A stretch of 58,166 bases of DNA from Acanthaster planci (Eukaryota > Echinodermata > Asteroidea > Valvatida > Acanthasteridae): assembly GCF_001949145.1 (NCBI RefSeq), contig NW_019091368.1, forward strand, positions 2,409,226-2,467,391, in the 5' to 3' direction. Every line of letters begins with the position of its first letter. Position 1 is the stretch's first letter. This document shows, piece by piece, positions 12,792 to 25,800 of this stretch. The notes below the pieces were generated by a model. That model made no database searches. It was not told where the DNA came from and saw only the letters and a list, made by a program, of their open reading frames with translations. The position numbers were made by a program, and so were the translations under genes.

Positions 12792-13137
12792 CATCACAAG
12801 TCCTTTCACAAGTCCAGTCACAAGNNNNNNNNNNNNNNNNNNNNNNNNNNNNNNNNNNNNNNNNNNNNNNNNNNNNNNNNNNNNNNNNNNNNNNNNNNNN
12901 NNNNNNNNNNNNNNNNNNNNNNNNNNNNNNNNNNNNNNNNNNNNNNNNNNNNNNNNNNNNNNNNNNNNNNNNNNNNNNNNNNNNNNNNNNNNNNNNNNNN
13001 NNNNNNNNNNNNNNNNNNNNNNNNNNNNNNNNNNNNNNNNNNNNNNNNNNNNNNNNNNNNNNNNNNNNNTTCCACAAGTCCAGTCACAATTAAAGACACG
13101 AGTCCTTTCACAAGTCCAGTTGCATATCCTTTAACAA
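12792..13137. repeat. Minisatellite with assembly gap
   Basis: Units of about 12 bases alternating between TCCTTTCACAAG and TCCAGTCACAAG flank a run of 245 N (12825-13069). The same units stand on both sides of the gap, so the unresolved bases are very probably more copies of this tandem repeat. The open frames that cross the N run are artefacts. Confidence 0.75.
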
Positions 13138-16100
13138 GATGATGGATTAGGGTGCAAGACCTTGTCCAAAAGTTGCAGCTGCACCTGGAAATAACACCAA
13201 CATCCGTGAAAGACGGGGGCTAGTGGCTGCCAATTGATGATAACACAGTAGTAGGAAGGCCTAACCTGGCAAAATGTCTGCTTACAGGCACATCATGTCT
13301 AGGACAGAGTTATATTTGTGGGTGGACAACTCACGAGGTAAACGGCCTCTCACAGGTGGTCTCCACAAGGGAAGCACCTACAGGTCATGACATCCTTTCA
13401 ACTATCCACAGATGACCATCAGAACATTTTGCTGAAGGGAGCTTCTGTATGATTTGGTTTCTTAGCTACAGCTAATTATATTTCTTGAAATATGAAAATA
13501 TCTTCAGGGGGGTCAGAAAACTTGTGACAAGCATTGTACAGACTGATTTGAAATATGGCTGTCTCTAGTTTTTGGAGGATTTTGACAAACTAATGAAGAT
13601 GTCCATTCATTTTTGATACAGCTTTTTTAAGCAGATGTGATTGAGCCGGTACAGTATTCACTGAAATACTGAAATTTCGGTGCCTTGAGCCTCTGACTTG
13701 ATTCAATTTTGGATTCCAATATAGAGTGTGTTGAGTGAAGTCGGCAGACAGTGTTAGTCCAATACGTTAGTGTTTATACATGTAGGTCCTTTACACATTG
13801 CATCACTCTCAGACAATCCTTTGCTGTCCAACATCTTAACGGGCCCATCCAACTTTGTTGTCCTTTCCATGAGCATACAAACTCTACTCTTTCCTTTTTT
13901 CAAAGTTTATGAAAGCATACACACCAACTGCAAACCCCTCCACCCATAGCGTATATTTTGTACACTTGTGAAAAGGACAAAAAAACATGGTTGACTTCAG
14001 AAACAAGTTCTGAGTGTCAGCTGTTAGCCATAGTTCAACCAATGCCACTTGAGCCATCTGAACGATGGATGGTTGGTTAGACAAGGCTAGGCGACCATCT
14101 GGAACCAAATCCCCAGGGCATGCTTTACATCACTCGTTATCAATAGCAGTTGATTATAGAGGGAACTATTGACATGAAAACGATTGTGCTAGATGGCAGA
14201 TACCGTGATAACAAGAAATGCAACTGACAGACAGATGTTGTGTGTGACTTGGGATTTCACAAAAATGGTTGGACTGGGGTCAGTTGAGTAGGGAGTGTAT
14301 TGCCCGAGCTCATGGATAAGCAACCAATCAATGTATGAACTATAGTTTGTGCTTGAACTTGCTTTTGATGTCCTGTTTCAAATTGAGTACTTGGTGGCTG
14401 TAGCTGAGGCTCATGACATGATTAACCCATGTTGAAAAGCCGTAGCCGAGACAGCAGTGCCAGATTCGGTTATTTGCTTACAGCATGATCTTTACTCCAG
14501 TAGACACCACATAATTATTCTGTTTGGTAGGGATATTGTAGTACTCCATTAAATGCACTTTCAATTTGTTAGTTTTCACTGTCGTTTATCCCTGGACGGA
14601 AAGGATGTAACCAAACACTGTTCAACATTATCCTCTCGGTCTTGTGCTTGCCACAGAGGCCCACCAAACAAAGTGTTCGCGCTGTTGCCAACAAAGTAAA
14701 GGCCAGAGTCTTTCAACAGCACAAATGAGTTCATCAGATAAGGGGGGTTACTTCGGTGTTTTCAACATTACATGTTTTGGCATTCATCATGTGCAGTTGC
14801 TTTTTCTTAAGTCAGGTGTGTCTGCACATGTATGTTACTAGCATTTGTCCCCTACTACTTGACCCACTCAAAATTTTCTGGCCCTGGACTGAGGACCCAG
14901 TGGCATACTCGTGCGACAGCCTCTTAGCAGTGTTTCCTGGCCTCGCCGATCATCTACACGTTTAGACACTCCAACATCAACTTCATTGATATGCTGGTGA
15001 CTGCTTGCTCATTCTTCCTCTGCCGCCCCCCTTCCCTACCCCTGTGTACCCGCGGCGTGCTACATTTGACAGGCTAGCTCATCCCATCAAGCAGAACGCT
15101 ATCAGTTTTTACGCAACTGTGCAGCTCAGTGGACTTCACAGGTGTTCCAGGAACCTGGGACCTTTTTCTTTTTCCTTCTAGGGCACTCCAGGTAATTGAC
15201 CAGGTAAATGTGGAGCGTGCACAGTGAATGTTTTATTAGCTCACGAGTCACGACCTCCTTTATTTTGCTCTTGTGAATTATTTTACTGGAAGAAATATGG
15301 GACCCACGAGCCACCAAGCTGGTATCAAATGAAAGAAGACAAAATTAGCTTTCAACAAAAGTATACACTCGTGGGAAATGTTTACTTATTACTGATCAAT
15401 TTGCCCCCAAAACCCACCTTCCCTGTTTTTAAAGTTCCTGGTTTGATGAATAAACTACAGAGTAACTTGCAGTATTCAAAGTTCTTGGACTGAAAGGTTA
15501 CCTAATAAATAGTTCATGGTTCCAAAATGTAGCTTTGATACAGAATGGACTGATTGTACGTGACCTGTAGACCTTTTTCCTGTGATGCCATGATCGTGCT
15601 GGACCTATTGTGCTGGATTACGATGTGTTGTGATGGTACTGAGTGCATAGTGTTGTGATGGTAATCTACCTATTCAAGATAAACCAGTCACGCATGCAGC
15701 ATTTGCACGTGTGTTTGCACGTGGTTGAAGCTGCCCATAGGAATATATGCGATCACTGTGGCCAAGGCAGTCCACACGTGGTGGTATTGTTTACATAAGG
15801 TCTATAAGGGGTGTCAAATATCAGGAAACATAATGTCCTAAGTAAAACCAACGGTTGGTACAGTGCTGAGACCACTGATGTACTGGGTCCTGTACTGATG
15901 ACTGGCTTTATTTCTGGTGAACAACACTTATAATACACTTTGCTATGAAGGAACGCCATGTTTGTAAATGTTTGATACCCAGGTTTACGTCATGTGACTT
16001 ACCAGGTGCAATGGGTCAGTATATTTGCATCTCTGTAATCTCAGGGTCAAAGAAGATACAGTTGAAAGTTTATAGACCACTCTCATTTTACCGTCAACTT

Positions 16101-17140
16101 GTATGGGCAGCCGAAGTTGCAGAAATATCACCTTTTGTTTGGTTGTACATGTACTTCAAATTCGTCAAAATGGACAGTTTCATTAATTGAAAATAGGGCT
16201 GTATTTTCCTCAGTGTTTTATAGTACGTATATTTTTATCTGGTATTCTGATAGCTGCGTGTGATTTCTAACACTTTGTGAATTATTCTTGTACGTTTGTA
16301 GAGATTGTACCGACGGCCAACTATAGTTTTGACAGCTCCTTGTAGGCGAAACACGACTGTGACGTCACAAGAGCCGACCCTGTACCCAAGTCAATTACTG
16401 CTTCTTAACCCTTGACAGTAACATTCTTTTGGAAGCACACCTTGTCTTTTGATCCAGTACTTATACTCCTTTTTCATTTCAGGAGAGAGGTAGTCAAGAA
16501 ACACCAAAAAAGAAAGTGTGGCCAGTACATGAACTGAAAAACTTTTACCACTGTGTCATAAATGTTTATTGGGGCACAAAAGTGGTATACCAAGTGGAAA
16601 AACTCAACCAAAAACAATGAAACCAAACAAAATGAAAACAAGGATGGAAAAAAATCAATTTATCTACTTGAGGTAAAGGAGAAAAAAAAGGGCAAACACA
16701 AACATCCACACCCCAGTTGCAAGAATCAAACGCCATCTGAGCTGCAACCTTTTATTTGTGCCACTGTACAAGTGAATGCATGTACCTTGTACCTTGTAAA
16801 ATATAAAAAAAAGAAGCAGAGACCACCCAGGCTACAATCTACTATGCTGTCCGCACCAAACCCCGGCAATCACTCCTCTCGCATGGGTAAAAATGCTACA
16901 GGTGTGATTCTACCCTACTTCTCTGTTACAGGGTTTTATTTTACGAGACTTCTCTACTTGGAATACGGCAACATTCATCAGCTATTTAAACAGTAGTAAT
17001 TGGTCATCATTTCAAGACGCCAAACATTTTAACAGTAGTACCATGATCCTAACCTTATTAAAGGTAGTTTAATAATGAACAATAAATATCACACGTGATA
17101 GTAAACCCCAAAGAAGGAATGCTTTCATTATATATATAAG
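13138..17140. other. Gene-free stretch between the two convergent genes
   Basis: No exon could be supported. The stretch holds the second copy of a dispersed repeat (16244-16335), a full cAMP-response-type palindrome TGACGTCA at 16360-16367, and AT-rich DNA with several AATAAA hexamers on both strands. Open frames at 13884-14108 (minus) and 16562-16996 (plus) have skewed composition. Confidence 0.4.
16244..16335 (+). repeat. Dispersed repeat, copy 2
   Basis: This is the diverged partner of 2551-2627. It has the same ATTCTGATAGCTGCGT start, an AACAC block, and a GCCAACTATAGTTTT end in the same order and orientation. The spacing is about 15 bases longer here. Confidence 0.5.
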
Positions 17141-17184
17141 ATATATACACACAATTGTCTCATGAATATGCAAGACAGTTTATT
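17141..17184 (-). terminator. Candidate poly(A) site of the minus-strand gene
   Basis: Read on the minus strand, AATAAA (17184-17179) is followed after about 25 bases by a GU-rich stretch TGTGTGTATATAT (17153-17141). Signal, spacing and downstream element all fit a metazoan cleavage site near 17160. It lies downstream of every minus-strand exon seen here. The link to that gene is inferred from order and orientation. Confidence 0.4.
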
Positions 17185-20100
17185 TACATAAAATTGCATG
17201 ACCATTTAAATTGGACTGCCCTACCCAATAGGCAACTGGCTTGAAAACTGTACAGTCTTTAAATACAATTTCTTTGGCTGAGGAAACAAGCAGAAAAAAG
17301 GCGCAGTTTGAGAGAGAGAGACAAAAAATCCTCCAAGAGGTTGAGAGAAGTATCTTGCTTCCAGGGGGGTGCTGTGGGCTCGGATTTCTCCAGAAATCAA
17401 TTTCAATAGTACTGAGTTTTGTTTGGGGATTTTTTTTTTGGTTCCCCATATCGAATAATCGCTGAATGCTTATGATAACCCCCGGCATCCTTTTCATGCG
17501 GGAGGGTTGCAAATGATGGGAAACTTGGAAGTTTCTCGGCGCCACTTGTGCGAGATGTTCATCTTCGGTGTGATTCCCAGCCCACAACACGCACTGGTGC
17601 TACGACTACAGGTGAAGTGTAAATATGAATCTATTCAGAGATCTGAATAGAAGCCAAATTGACAGATATGTGACTCACGTTGAACGAATGAAAAGACCAT
17701 CATGAAGGCACATCTACCAAAGAATAAGAAACAAACCAAATCAATTTTCTTCTACCATAACTAGCAATCATTTTGGAAAAATCTACTTATCTCTTCCATA
17801 TGTTACTTGATCTAGTATGTACACACAGTCCTCTGTCTACTCTAAGAATTTCAATACTTTTTAGTAATTATAACTTTCATAAAACATGATTTGAAAAACA
17901 CCAGGTACATTGGATAGTACTATGTAGATTAAGACACTGCAAATGATGAAGTATTTTTGTTGGGTATATATTACATCTCATAAATGTGTGTAAAAATCAA
18001 CAGTTAACAGAATTTCAAAACTGTTCATTGCTTTTGTACAACAAACTGAAATTAAAAACTGGATTTCTTAGAAACCACTTACAGGTAAATTACAGTATTG
18101 GAAAAAACATAACTTTTTTACATCATTTCTCTTGCAATCAATAATCAGCCTTCTGGATACTATTCAAAGCAAGACTTCAAATTCGCTCATTAATTATTCC
18201 ACAGACGGGTAGGGTCGCATAACCCCCCCTCAGCTGATCCTTCAACTTCGACCTTTGTTCTGAGTGCATTTAAGATAAAAAAAGATGCAACACTTAATTG
18301 GATGATACCCTGCGTGAGACCATTCTGGTGTCAAAATGAAGTCCAATTTCTTCGTCAATATTCATATATATCTATACATGTACATCAAAAAATTCCGGTT
18401 GCTAATTTCTCTATTTTTCAGATTTGGGACCAATAACAGTCACTCATCAAAATAGCAATTACAACAAACAGAGAGACAGAAAAGGAAGTAGTACTGAATG
18501 AAATCTTATAAGCTGTTCTTCTGTATCTAGTTGTCCTTGTTTTTCAGTGGGGAATGTATGCTAAACACGTCCTTGTCTGTCCAAAGTATGATCTATTTTA
18601 TCATTGTCGGGGCTAATTTTAGAAAATTAGTCCTTCGGGACAAGATGTGCATCAGGCTTAATTTCACATCCACAAGATGAACATAGGCTGGTTTAAGTTA
18701 CTCCAATGTAGTTTTTGGGAGGTCAGCAAACTAACTGTGAGAAGACGGAAGCAAATGGCTTTACCATGGTGGTTATAAATGCTGCTTCTTGAAATGAATT
18801 AATTACAAATGAAATTTAAAAACTCACTGGTACTGATAAAAGAAATACACATATTTAGACCAAAGCGGTACCAAAGGTACTGTTGACTGGTGAATATTAG
18901 AAAGTCCTGGATGAAAAAACTGAGGACCCGTCATAGAAGAATTTGCCTGTACTTGTCAAGGCATTGGTGAACAGTACATCATGCTGGTATGCAGAGTGCC
19001 GAATACATTGACTCGTGTCTCTATTTAGGGTTGAGTCTAGCCGTAAAGATCTGAATAAACTTTGATGTTATATGTAAAATTGTTGAATACTTGGAAAAAT
19101 TGCACCAAGGAAAATGTCCTCATGCCATATAGGTAAGTTCTAATGCTACTGTAGAACTCTAGAATCTTAACAAACCACCAATCTGTCAACTTAGAATTCA
19201 TCCCCCCCCAACAGGAAAAACTTAACCATTGAACTTAAATAGTATGTACATTTTAAATACATGAATATAGCCATTCAATAAAAAAACAACCCAGTCAAAA
19301 TAAATTCCTGTTTTAATTCTCAAAGGGGCACCTGTATATCAGGTGCTGCATCCCTCTTTAGAAAGCAAACACAAACCACAAATAACCAAAATATCAAACT
19401 GCAAACATTTTACTCGACAAACTTTGTACAAAAAAAGCTTTCTTATTGCAAACAATGATTCAAGCAGAAAGGCCATTGCAAAATTTGCTTGTTTTTACAC
19501 AATCGAGAACTCCCGTCGAAATGTACAGTGTCTTTTCTCAGCTCGAAATATATTCACAGATCTTGCCAAACCAAAGAACAGAATATAAGGTACATCAATT
19601 TGGTACCAAACAAGAAAAAAAAATCAGTTCACTGATAGGCTGAAAGGAGATGTTTGTGCTATGGACACCATGCATACGGCGTTAAGGATTCTCCTTGTGT
19701 AACAATGCCAAATAGTACAGTAATGGAAGGCAATAGTCACCACTGGATATGAGATTATTGGTGTCGCTGCACGTCCATGCCCAAGTGCGTCTCTCTCACA
19801 CGGCACTGCGCACAGTCAAATGCGCACGTGACGGCGTCCTTCACTTTTAATGAGTGGCCTCCCTACGCATGCACGAGCTCGAGCTGTCTGCAGCTCACAG
19901 GCGTGAAGACCGTGGGGCTTTTAGCTGAGTTGGCCCAGTGTTAGTTCCGGGACGTCCACGTCAGCCTATTAGAACCAACTGTTATTTTACATACACATAG
20001 GCAAGCCAAATTTTTCAAAAACAGAAATCTCCTTCAGTCCCTCACCACCTATGTTCATTTTCTTCTTCTTTGTGAGGCATTTTGGAATGTGCCTTGCATA

Positions 20101-22430
20101 CGTGCATGTGAACAAGTGACTTTCTTGCACAAGTACATGAGGCTGATAAAAATGTAAACAAACACAACCCCCTACAAAGAATGGGAAAAAACAAAGACAA
20201 AAACGCTCTTTTTTAATCTCTGTAAAACTGTTCCAAAACGGAAAGTGCATATTTACGTTACAATGCTATGGTCTCATTGGACAATGGGCATTTACAAAAC
20301 ACAAGGAAAAACTTGTACTGAACCTCGCCTTCTTAAATATACCTCGTAAGTAACCCAAATCACAGGTCCTTTACAACTGTAAAGAGAAACCCATCTGTTT
20401 AAAAACTGTTGATATACAAATACATGCCAATCACATAAGATTATACACAAGATATGATACATGTATCATGTACAATATGGTCAGGGCAGGTTTACGCATG
20501 TTAGTATTGTACATATACATTATTGGGAGATCTCTTCATTGCTGGAAAAACAGCCAGTCCATCTAGAAAGTCTAGGGCAGCAATGAAACTGACGAATGAA
20601 GTTGTGATTTTTTTTTCTTGACATAACTTTTTTTTAAGTGTGAAATGCAAAATCCAATATTATTTATTGATGCCACGGTAATATTTATGTACAACTTTTT
20701 CTGTATTGTGAATCAGAGAATGAAGTCTATAAATAATCTGCTCAGGGGACCATGTAACCTACCGGTACAACTCGGATTAATACAGTTGCGCCGCCTGCCT
20801 TCTGCAGATGTATCGCAGCAGAATTGCTGCAAGGGAGGGACGCCATCCCCTTAAAAACATTCCTCTCCAGCTACAGCGATAATATTAACCAACACTCCGT
20901 TGGGATTACACAGAGTGAAGACAAAATAGGCCCTGGGAAGGGAGGGGAGGGGAGTTGAAATTTTAATGTCATCACAGAGCATTGCAGAAAACCCTAGAAA
21001 CTGGATTGAATGACGGCACATTTCAAAAGAACAGGAATTGGAAATGTAAGTGATTTACATGTACATGTATGCCATCAGGCTATGCTGGCACCTGACGTAT
21101 GGTTTTGTACTGCGTTAAGATACACGTACATGCAAAAATGAAGTCTTTTATTTTGAGGCCATAACCGTTGATGCGCCGCGGGATTCGTTATAAATTGAGC
21201 ATCTAGTACAAAATGATGTGCACCACCAGCAACAGTGAATTAGGAGTAGAGCCGTTTCATAACTCTAAATTTAGCCCACACGATCCATGTATAGAAATAT
21301 TTTAGGAAGTCAACATAGAAACAATGTTGAGCTGCTGGTAAATGTTTACTCTAAAACTGGACTGAACCATAAATTGGGGGGGGGGGGTTGATGAACTGGA
21401 ACAGCAGTTACTGTCACTAATAAATATTCCTAAACTGGGTTTTCTACGCACCCATGTCTTGATGCTGTAATATGGAGTGGGACTATTTTAGACTTGGCTG
21501 AAATACCGTATAGGAGATTCCCTTACCTAATTCAAGGAAAAAAGGTAATGTTAAGCTGGTATTTGAAAAAAGTTGACTTAATGAGTGACTTTTGGCAGAA
21601 TTCTGCGATTAGTTTACTGTAAATTTAAGCTCAATTCTGGGTTTCAAATTAAATTTGTGGTGGTTAATCCCTTGAAAAGAGTCGGAAGTTCCTCGAGTAC
21701 AAAATAAAAGAATAACCGAGTCCCACCCGAGTAAGCTTGTGAATTTTTTCGTGAGCTCTCAGACAAGCACTGAGCATACAGTGTTTATCAATATATACGT
21801 TGGGTAGGGCAAAACCCGTTATATAAAAAAAGGAATAACCGTTGTGAAAACCCTGGTTTGTGAATGTCACACACATACATGTACCAACCAGCACATAATA
21901 CAAACTTTGTACCAAAAATTTTTAAAAAAGAAAGAATGCTAGAAACAAAAAGAGCTTTGAGCATTGATCATCCATGGCACAATATCAGTTTGTATTTGAT
22001 AACGGAGTCTACGCCCTGGAAAACGGCTCTGTCTTCAAATGCATGTACAGTGTATATACGCTACTGTTTAGCTTGACACTTATCCATTCAAGCTGGTCAG
22101 CCATGATACGAGGGTACACTTGTTGAAAGTGGCAGGCCATTGCCAATACCTGCTGAGTATAATTACAATGCAGGCAGAATAATGATGATGCCCTGCCTGG
22201 CCTTGACTGCTGACGGCAACGTGGGAACAATTATTCCATGGTCGGTATCATTACCGTTGGTCATCATCAGTGACTATTTTACATGTGTAATATCAAAAGC
22301 ATATTATACACTCTGGCCAATCAATTTACGTTAAGGCAATCAAATAAGAAGAAGAAACGGATGAATAGCGAAAACGTGGTCAGAGGACGCCTCAGTTCTC
22401 TCGACCCAGTCTGCCGATGGGTGATCTGTG
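17185..22430 (-). other. Long 3' UTR or last intron of the minus-strand gene
   Basis: This is AT-rich DNA between the last recognisable minus-strand coding exon and the candidate poly(A) site. If the exon at 22431-22868 is terminal, this would be a 3' UTR of about 5.3 kb. If its donor is used, it is an intron before a last exon that I could not identify. A weak candidate lies near 17494-17605, but its phase does not fit. It contains TACATG palindromes (about 18376, 20458, 21057) and a run of about 14 G near 21376. Confidence 0.35.
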
Positions 22431-22868
22431 CTATAGGGCAGACACCCGGACTACCGCGGGGCTGGATCGGGTACTCACAGTGGTGTTCAGGGAGTCCCCA
22501 TCTCCTGCCATGCTGGGCGGTGTCACGGTGACGATCGCCTCAGTGACCGTCGTCGTGGCGCAGTTCATCTTCGGGTAGGCATCCAGGGAGAGGTCCTCTT
22601 TCGCCGTGGGAATGACGATGCCTGGATTGGCATTGGGGTCGTGCACGTGGATGTCGTTCAGGTCCGAGTCATCTGGGGAGGTGGGCGTGGCCTGGTAGCG
22701 GTTCCCCCGGGCCCAGCGCGTGCAGCAGGATGAGGACCCGGCATGGTTCCGGCCCGGGTTGGCAGATTCATGGGAGTGGCTCGGAGTCATGGGCGGGCTC
22801 CCAGTTCCCAGGGAGCGAGTGAATGGGACACCATTGTAGGTGTACTCTGTCTCCATGTACTGCCGTTG
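22431..22868 (-). CDS. Large 3' coding exon of the minus-strand gene (Ser/Thr/Pro-rich tail)
   Basis: The exon starts after a good acceptor (TATTCTCTACTTGCAG|CAACGG) in phase 0 and is clearly GC-richer than its surroundings. The first 130 codons begin QRQYMETEYTYNGVPFTRSL. They contain proline-directed Ser/Thr sites (GSPPMTPSHS, TPTSPDDSD) and an acidic-hydrophobic patch (DLNDIHVHDP, then GIVIPTAKEDLSLDAYPKM), and they end DSLNTT. There are no membrane segments or enzyme motifs. It looks like a disordered cytoplasmic or regulatory tail. After codon 130 stands a perfect donor, ACT|GTGAGT (exon end 22479). Reading on instead gives 15 more codons, VSTRSSPAVVRVSAL, and TAG at 22431. The last residues fit a class I PDZ ligand (S-x-L). 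Both forms may exist. I do not recognise the family. Confidence 0.75.
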   Translation of the reverse strand, partial: QRQYMETEYTYNGVPFTRSLGTGSPPMTPSHSHESANPGRNHAGSSSCCTRWARGNRYQATPTSPDDSDLNDIHVHDPNANPGIVIPTAKEDLSLDAYPKMNCATTTVTEAIVTVTPPSMAGDGDSLNTTVSTRSSPAVVRVSAL

Positions 22869-25800
22869 CTGCAAGTAGAGAATAGTGACACCGGAATTTT
22901 AGTGATCACTCGCTTACTGAACTTGAACAAATCAAGACCATCTAAACCTCACATTAGCATGTTGGTATTGAAACTACTGTAGAAGCAAGCCAAAAAACAA
23001 GAGGCAGACCATTTCATATGGAACAGCTAGTTGACCTACATAAATGATGCACACATGCACACTCTGTTCTTCCCCCTCCCCATTTCTCAGTCAGGTTGAA
23101 TTTATTACGTTACACAGTATTCAGCCAAAGTTTGCCAGCAACATTTTTTAGATGTGACCGCAATGCGGTAATCACTGCCAAAAGGCCTGCGGGCCACAGT
23201 CTCTGCATTCCCCGGTAACCGACACCTTCAATTTATAACAAAATTATGACGCAGCCAGCTCACAGGTAGCTAGTGCTTGACCTGTTTCATCAAAGATGCA
23301 GCTTCAAGAGCTCCTAAACCAAAATCGGGATTTTTCATTGAGCCACGCTGTGTCTGATGACAAAGAAAAATAGTTGTCTTTACATTTATAAACTTTACAT
23401 TTACAAGTACAGGTACATACTACCAAACTGTAGGTTATTGCTAAGGATGCAAAAACATTACAGAAAGGGGGACAAGCAATTGGAAAGACGATAAAAGCTA
23501 GATGTTGTCGGTTTTCTAGCGTGAAAAGAAATGCCTCTCTTGTTTTAGAAAGCATTAACATGCAAACTACTTTTCACTTCAAGGCATAATTGTAACTGCG
23601 GACAGTTATCATGCGGTGTCGTCCACCCTCCGCCTACGCTTTCTCCAAAGGTAAACAAAATGCTCCTTGTACATGTATCTCGGAGAAAGGCTAGTTTTAC
23701 TACACCACAAGATAAAGAAGTCGACATTTGTTTCATAACACCTCTGCCCACGGATTCTGCTCGATTTAAGCAGTAACTGATTGCTTTGATCTAAATAAAT
23801 ACAATAGGTACACGTGTGCGTCTGTTTGAACAGGAAATTTTGGTGGAAAATTTACCAGTACTTTTCCGAACTACCTCTTCAGGAAATGTTTGCACCCAAG
23901 CTCTGTAGCGCTAGCAAGCACTTCAGAATGCATGCAACGCGCAACAAACACACACACCACAGTGCAGATCTGCACACAGTGCCGGTGGTCACGCGAAAAG
24001 TTTTCGGTTGCTACTGGTACAAGTGCTTCGGTTGCAACAGGACTAGTTCTTTTTAGCCGTGCAGAAAGCAAGACAGCAAAAAATAGCAAATGCCATGTGA
24101 CTTGCTCTTGGCCAATCAAAATACAGAATCTGTGGCTGAGGTGTTGTAAAAGCTCCTGTCCCTCCCACTTTTTCTAGCCAATATCGTGTCTCTCCACTCT
24201 GCGTGATTGGGTGCCTTTATTGCACAATATGTACATGTATGTTCTTCCCATTTTGACAGTAGGTTGTTCAGTTTACTTATATCCAACTGTAAAAGCAACA
24301 GGGGCACTTCGGGGTAACTCATGAATAATTCATAGTATACTGCATCTCTTCCATAATGCGCTGCGGCTATTCTACAATGGCTGCACATCAAAGAATAATT
24401 CACCAGCATGCATAATTCATGTCAATCAACTCATCGCGTTGACGGCTGGGTTTTTTTTTTGGCCAAAGAAGCTAATGCATTATTCATGAAGTCCTTTCTT
24501 TCCCCATGAACACTTTCTGGCTGGCCAAATTACGGCATTAGTTGCTACTTATTTCAATCTAATGTTCGTTTAATGAAAACAGATTATTCATCAATTAGTA
24601 TGGAGCCAGAGCCCCGTGGGGCTGGGGGGGATGATGGCCTGTGCATATGTCTTTGACCTTGGATCAAATTACTTGACGTACATACACCTATTATCTCCTT
24701 GCTAAATTCCTACTTGCCGATCTTAATTTTACACATATTGGCCAAAAAGTTGTCCTGGCTGGCACAGGCTTTTGGTAAACTCAGAGGCTCAAATGCATGG
24801 ATTTTTCCCATTTCGACAAAAAATCCTGCTCAAAGGGTGCTGACGACAGGAATTGAACAATGGACTTACTGTCTGATAACACAACTTATCAGTTTGCCTC
24901 GGTGTGATGAATTTTAGATGGGTGCTCATGAGGATGTATTTTTCATCTTTAGACCGGTCCATTAAATGAGAGGTTAGCATTTCTTGTTGTATATCCAGCC
25001 CTAACCATGCTTCATAATACTGATCGATCCCATGTACATGTGCATGTGTGAACTGCAGATCGCCTTCTGGTTAATTTGAATACATTTATAATTACCCTCC
25101 CGCCATTTTTGGAAAGAACCCGTCCACGGCTTAGCCTTTCAAGCATTTCGTTCAGTAGCCTACTTTGTGCACAAGTACAGCATGAGTGCTGTGCACAAAC
25201 ACACAGGTCCTTGATAAACCTTCTAATGCCTCATCCAAGCATCGCGGTATTTGTGTTCAAATTTTGCATGAAGTCTAATTCCACATCCTAATCGGATAGA
25301 GAGCAGTGTTGACCCAGATGTAGCCGCTATCTCCGCACTGAAAGAACATTTACATTTATAACCGGTTGGGATAAGCATGCATAAATTGTTACCCGAAAAG
25401 AGAGGGCTTGTCTTTTTAAAAATGTCATTTCAACTGGTTTCTCTTTTTCCTCCTTAGTCAATTCAGAACGTTAGGCCTACTACAGATGGATCTTTCAATT
25501 GAACAATTCAAGTCTAGTGCCTACATTTAGTACAGAAGTGTAAATTGTACTAAAAATTGTCCTAAAAGCAGATGACCTCATTAATTGACTTTTCTTTCAA
25601 ACTCATTTTCATACAAATCTAATTTTTTTTACAAAGTTACGAGCCAAGAATGCTCCAGGACAGTGTCAGCACAAGGAATTTTAATGTTATTTTCCCCCTT
25701 AGAATCAACCTAAGATTATGAATTCAAACTTGAGATGAATGTACTTGGGGCAATACTTTAATGAGCCATTACGGCAAGTGATCTACATGTGGTATTTATT

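Noticed and set aside
12745-13134. Open frames crossing the N run
   Set aside because: They are artefacts of undetermined bases. The flanks are tandem repeat.
17494-17605. Candidate last exon of the minus-strand gene (acceptor CACTTCACCTGTAG)
   Set aside because: The protein-like frame (NISHKWRRETSKFPIICNPPA region, stop at 17494) does not fit the phase-0 end of the previous exon. The frame that fits from a second acceptor runs unconvincingly to the poly(A) signal.
22431-22868. Similarity of the VSAL end to the C-terminus of a GABA-B receptor subunit
   Set aside because: Only the last few residues look alike. The rest of the exon shows no recognisable relation.
25270-25341. Minus-strand acceptor TTCTTTCAG with a short frame (CGDSGYIWVNTALYP)
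   Set aside because: No donor was found and the frame ends after about 20 codons. Its position inside the intron before the 390-nt exon makes a terminal exon unlikely.
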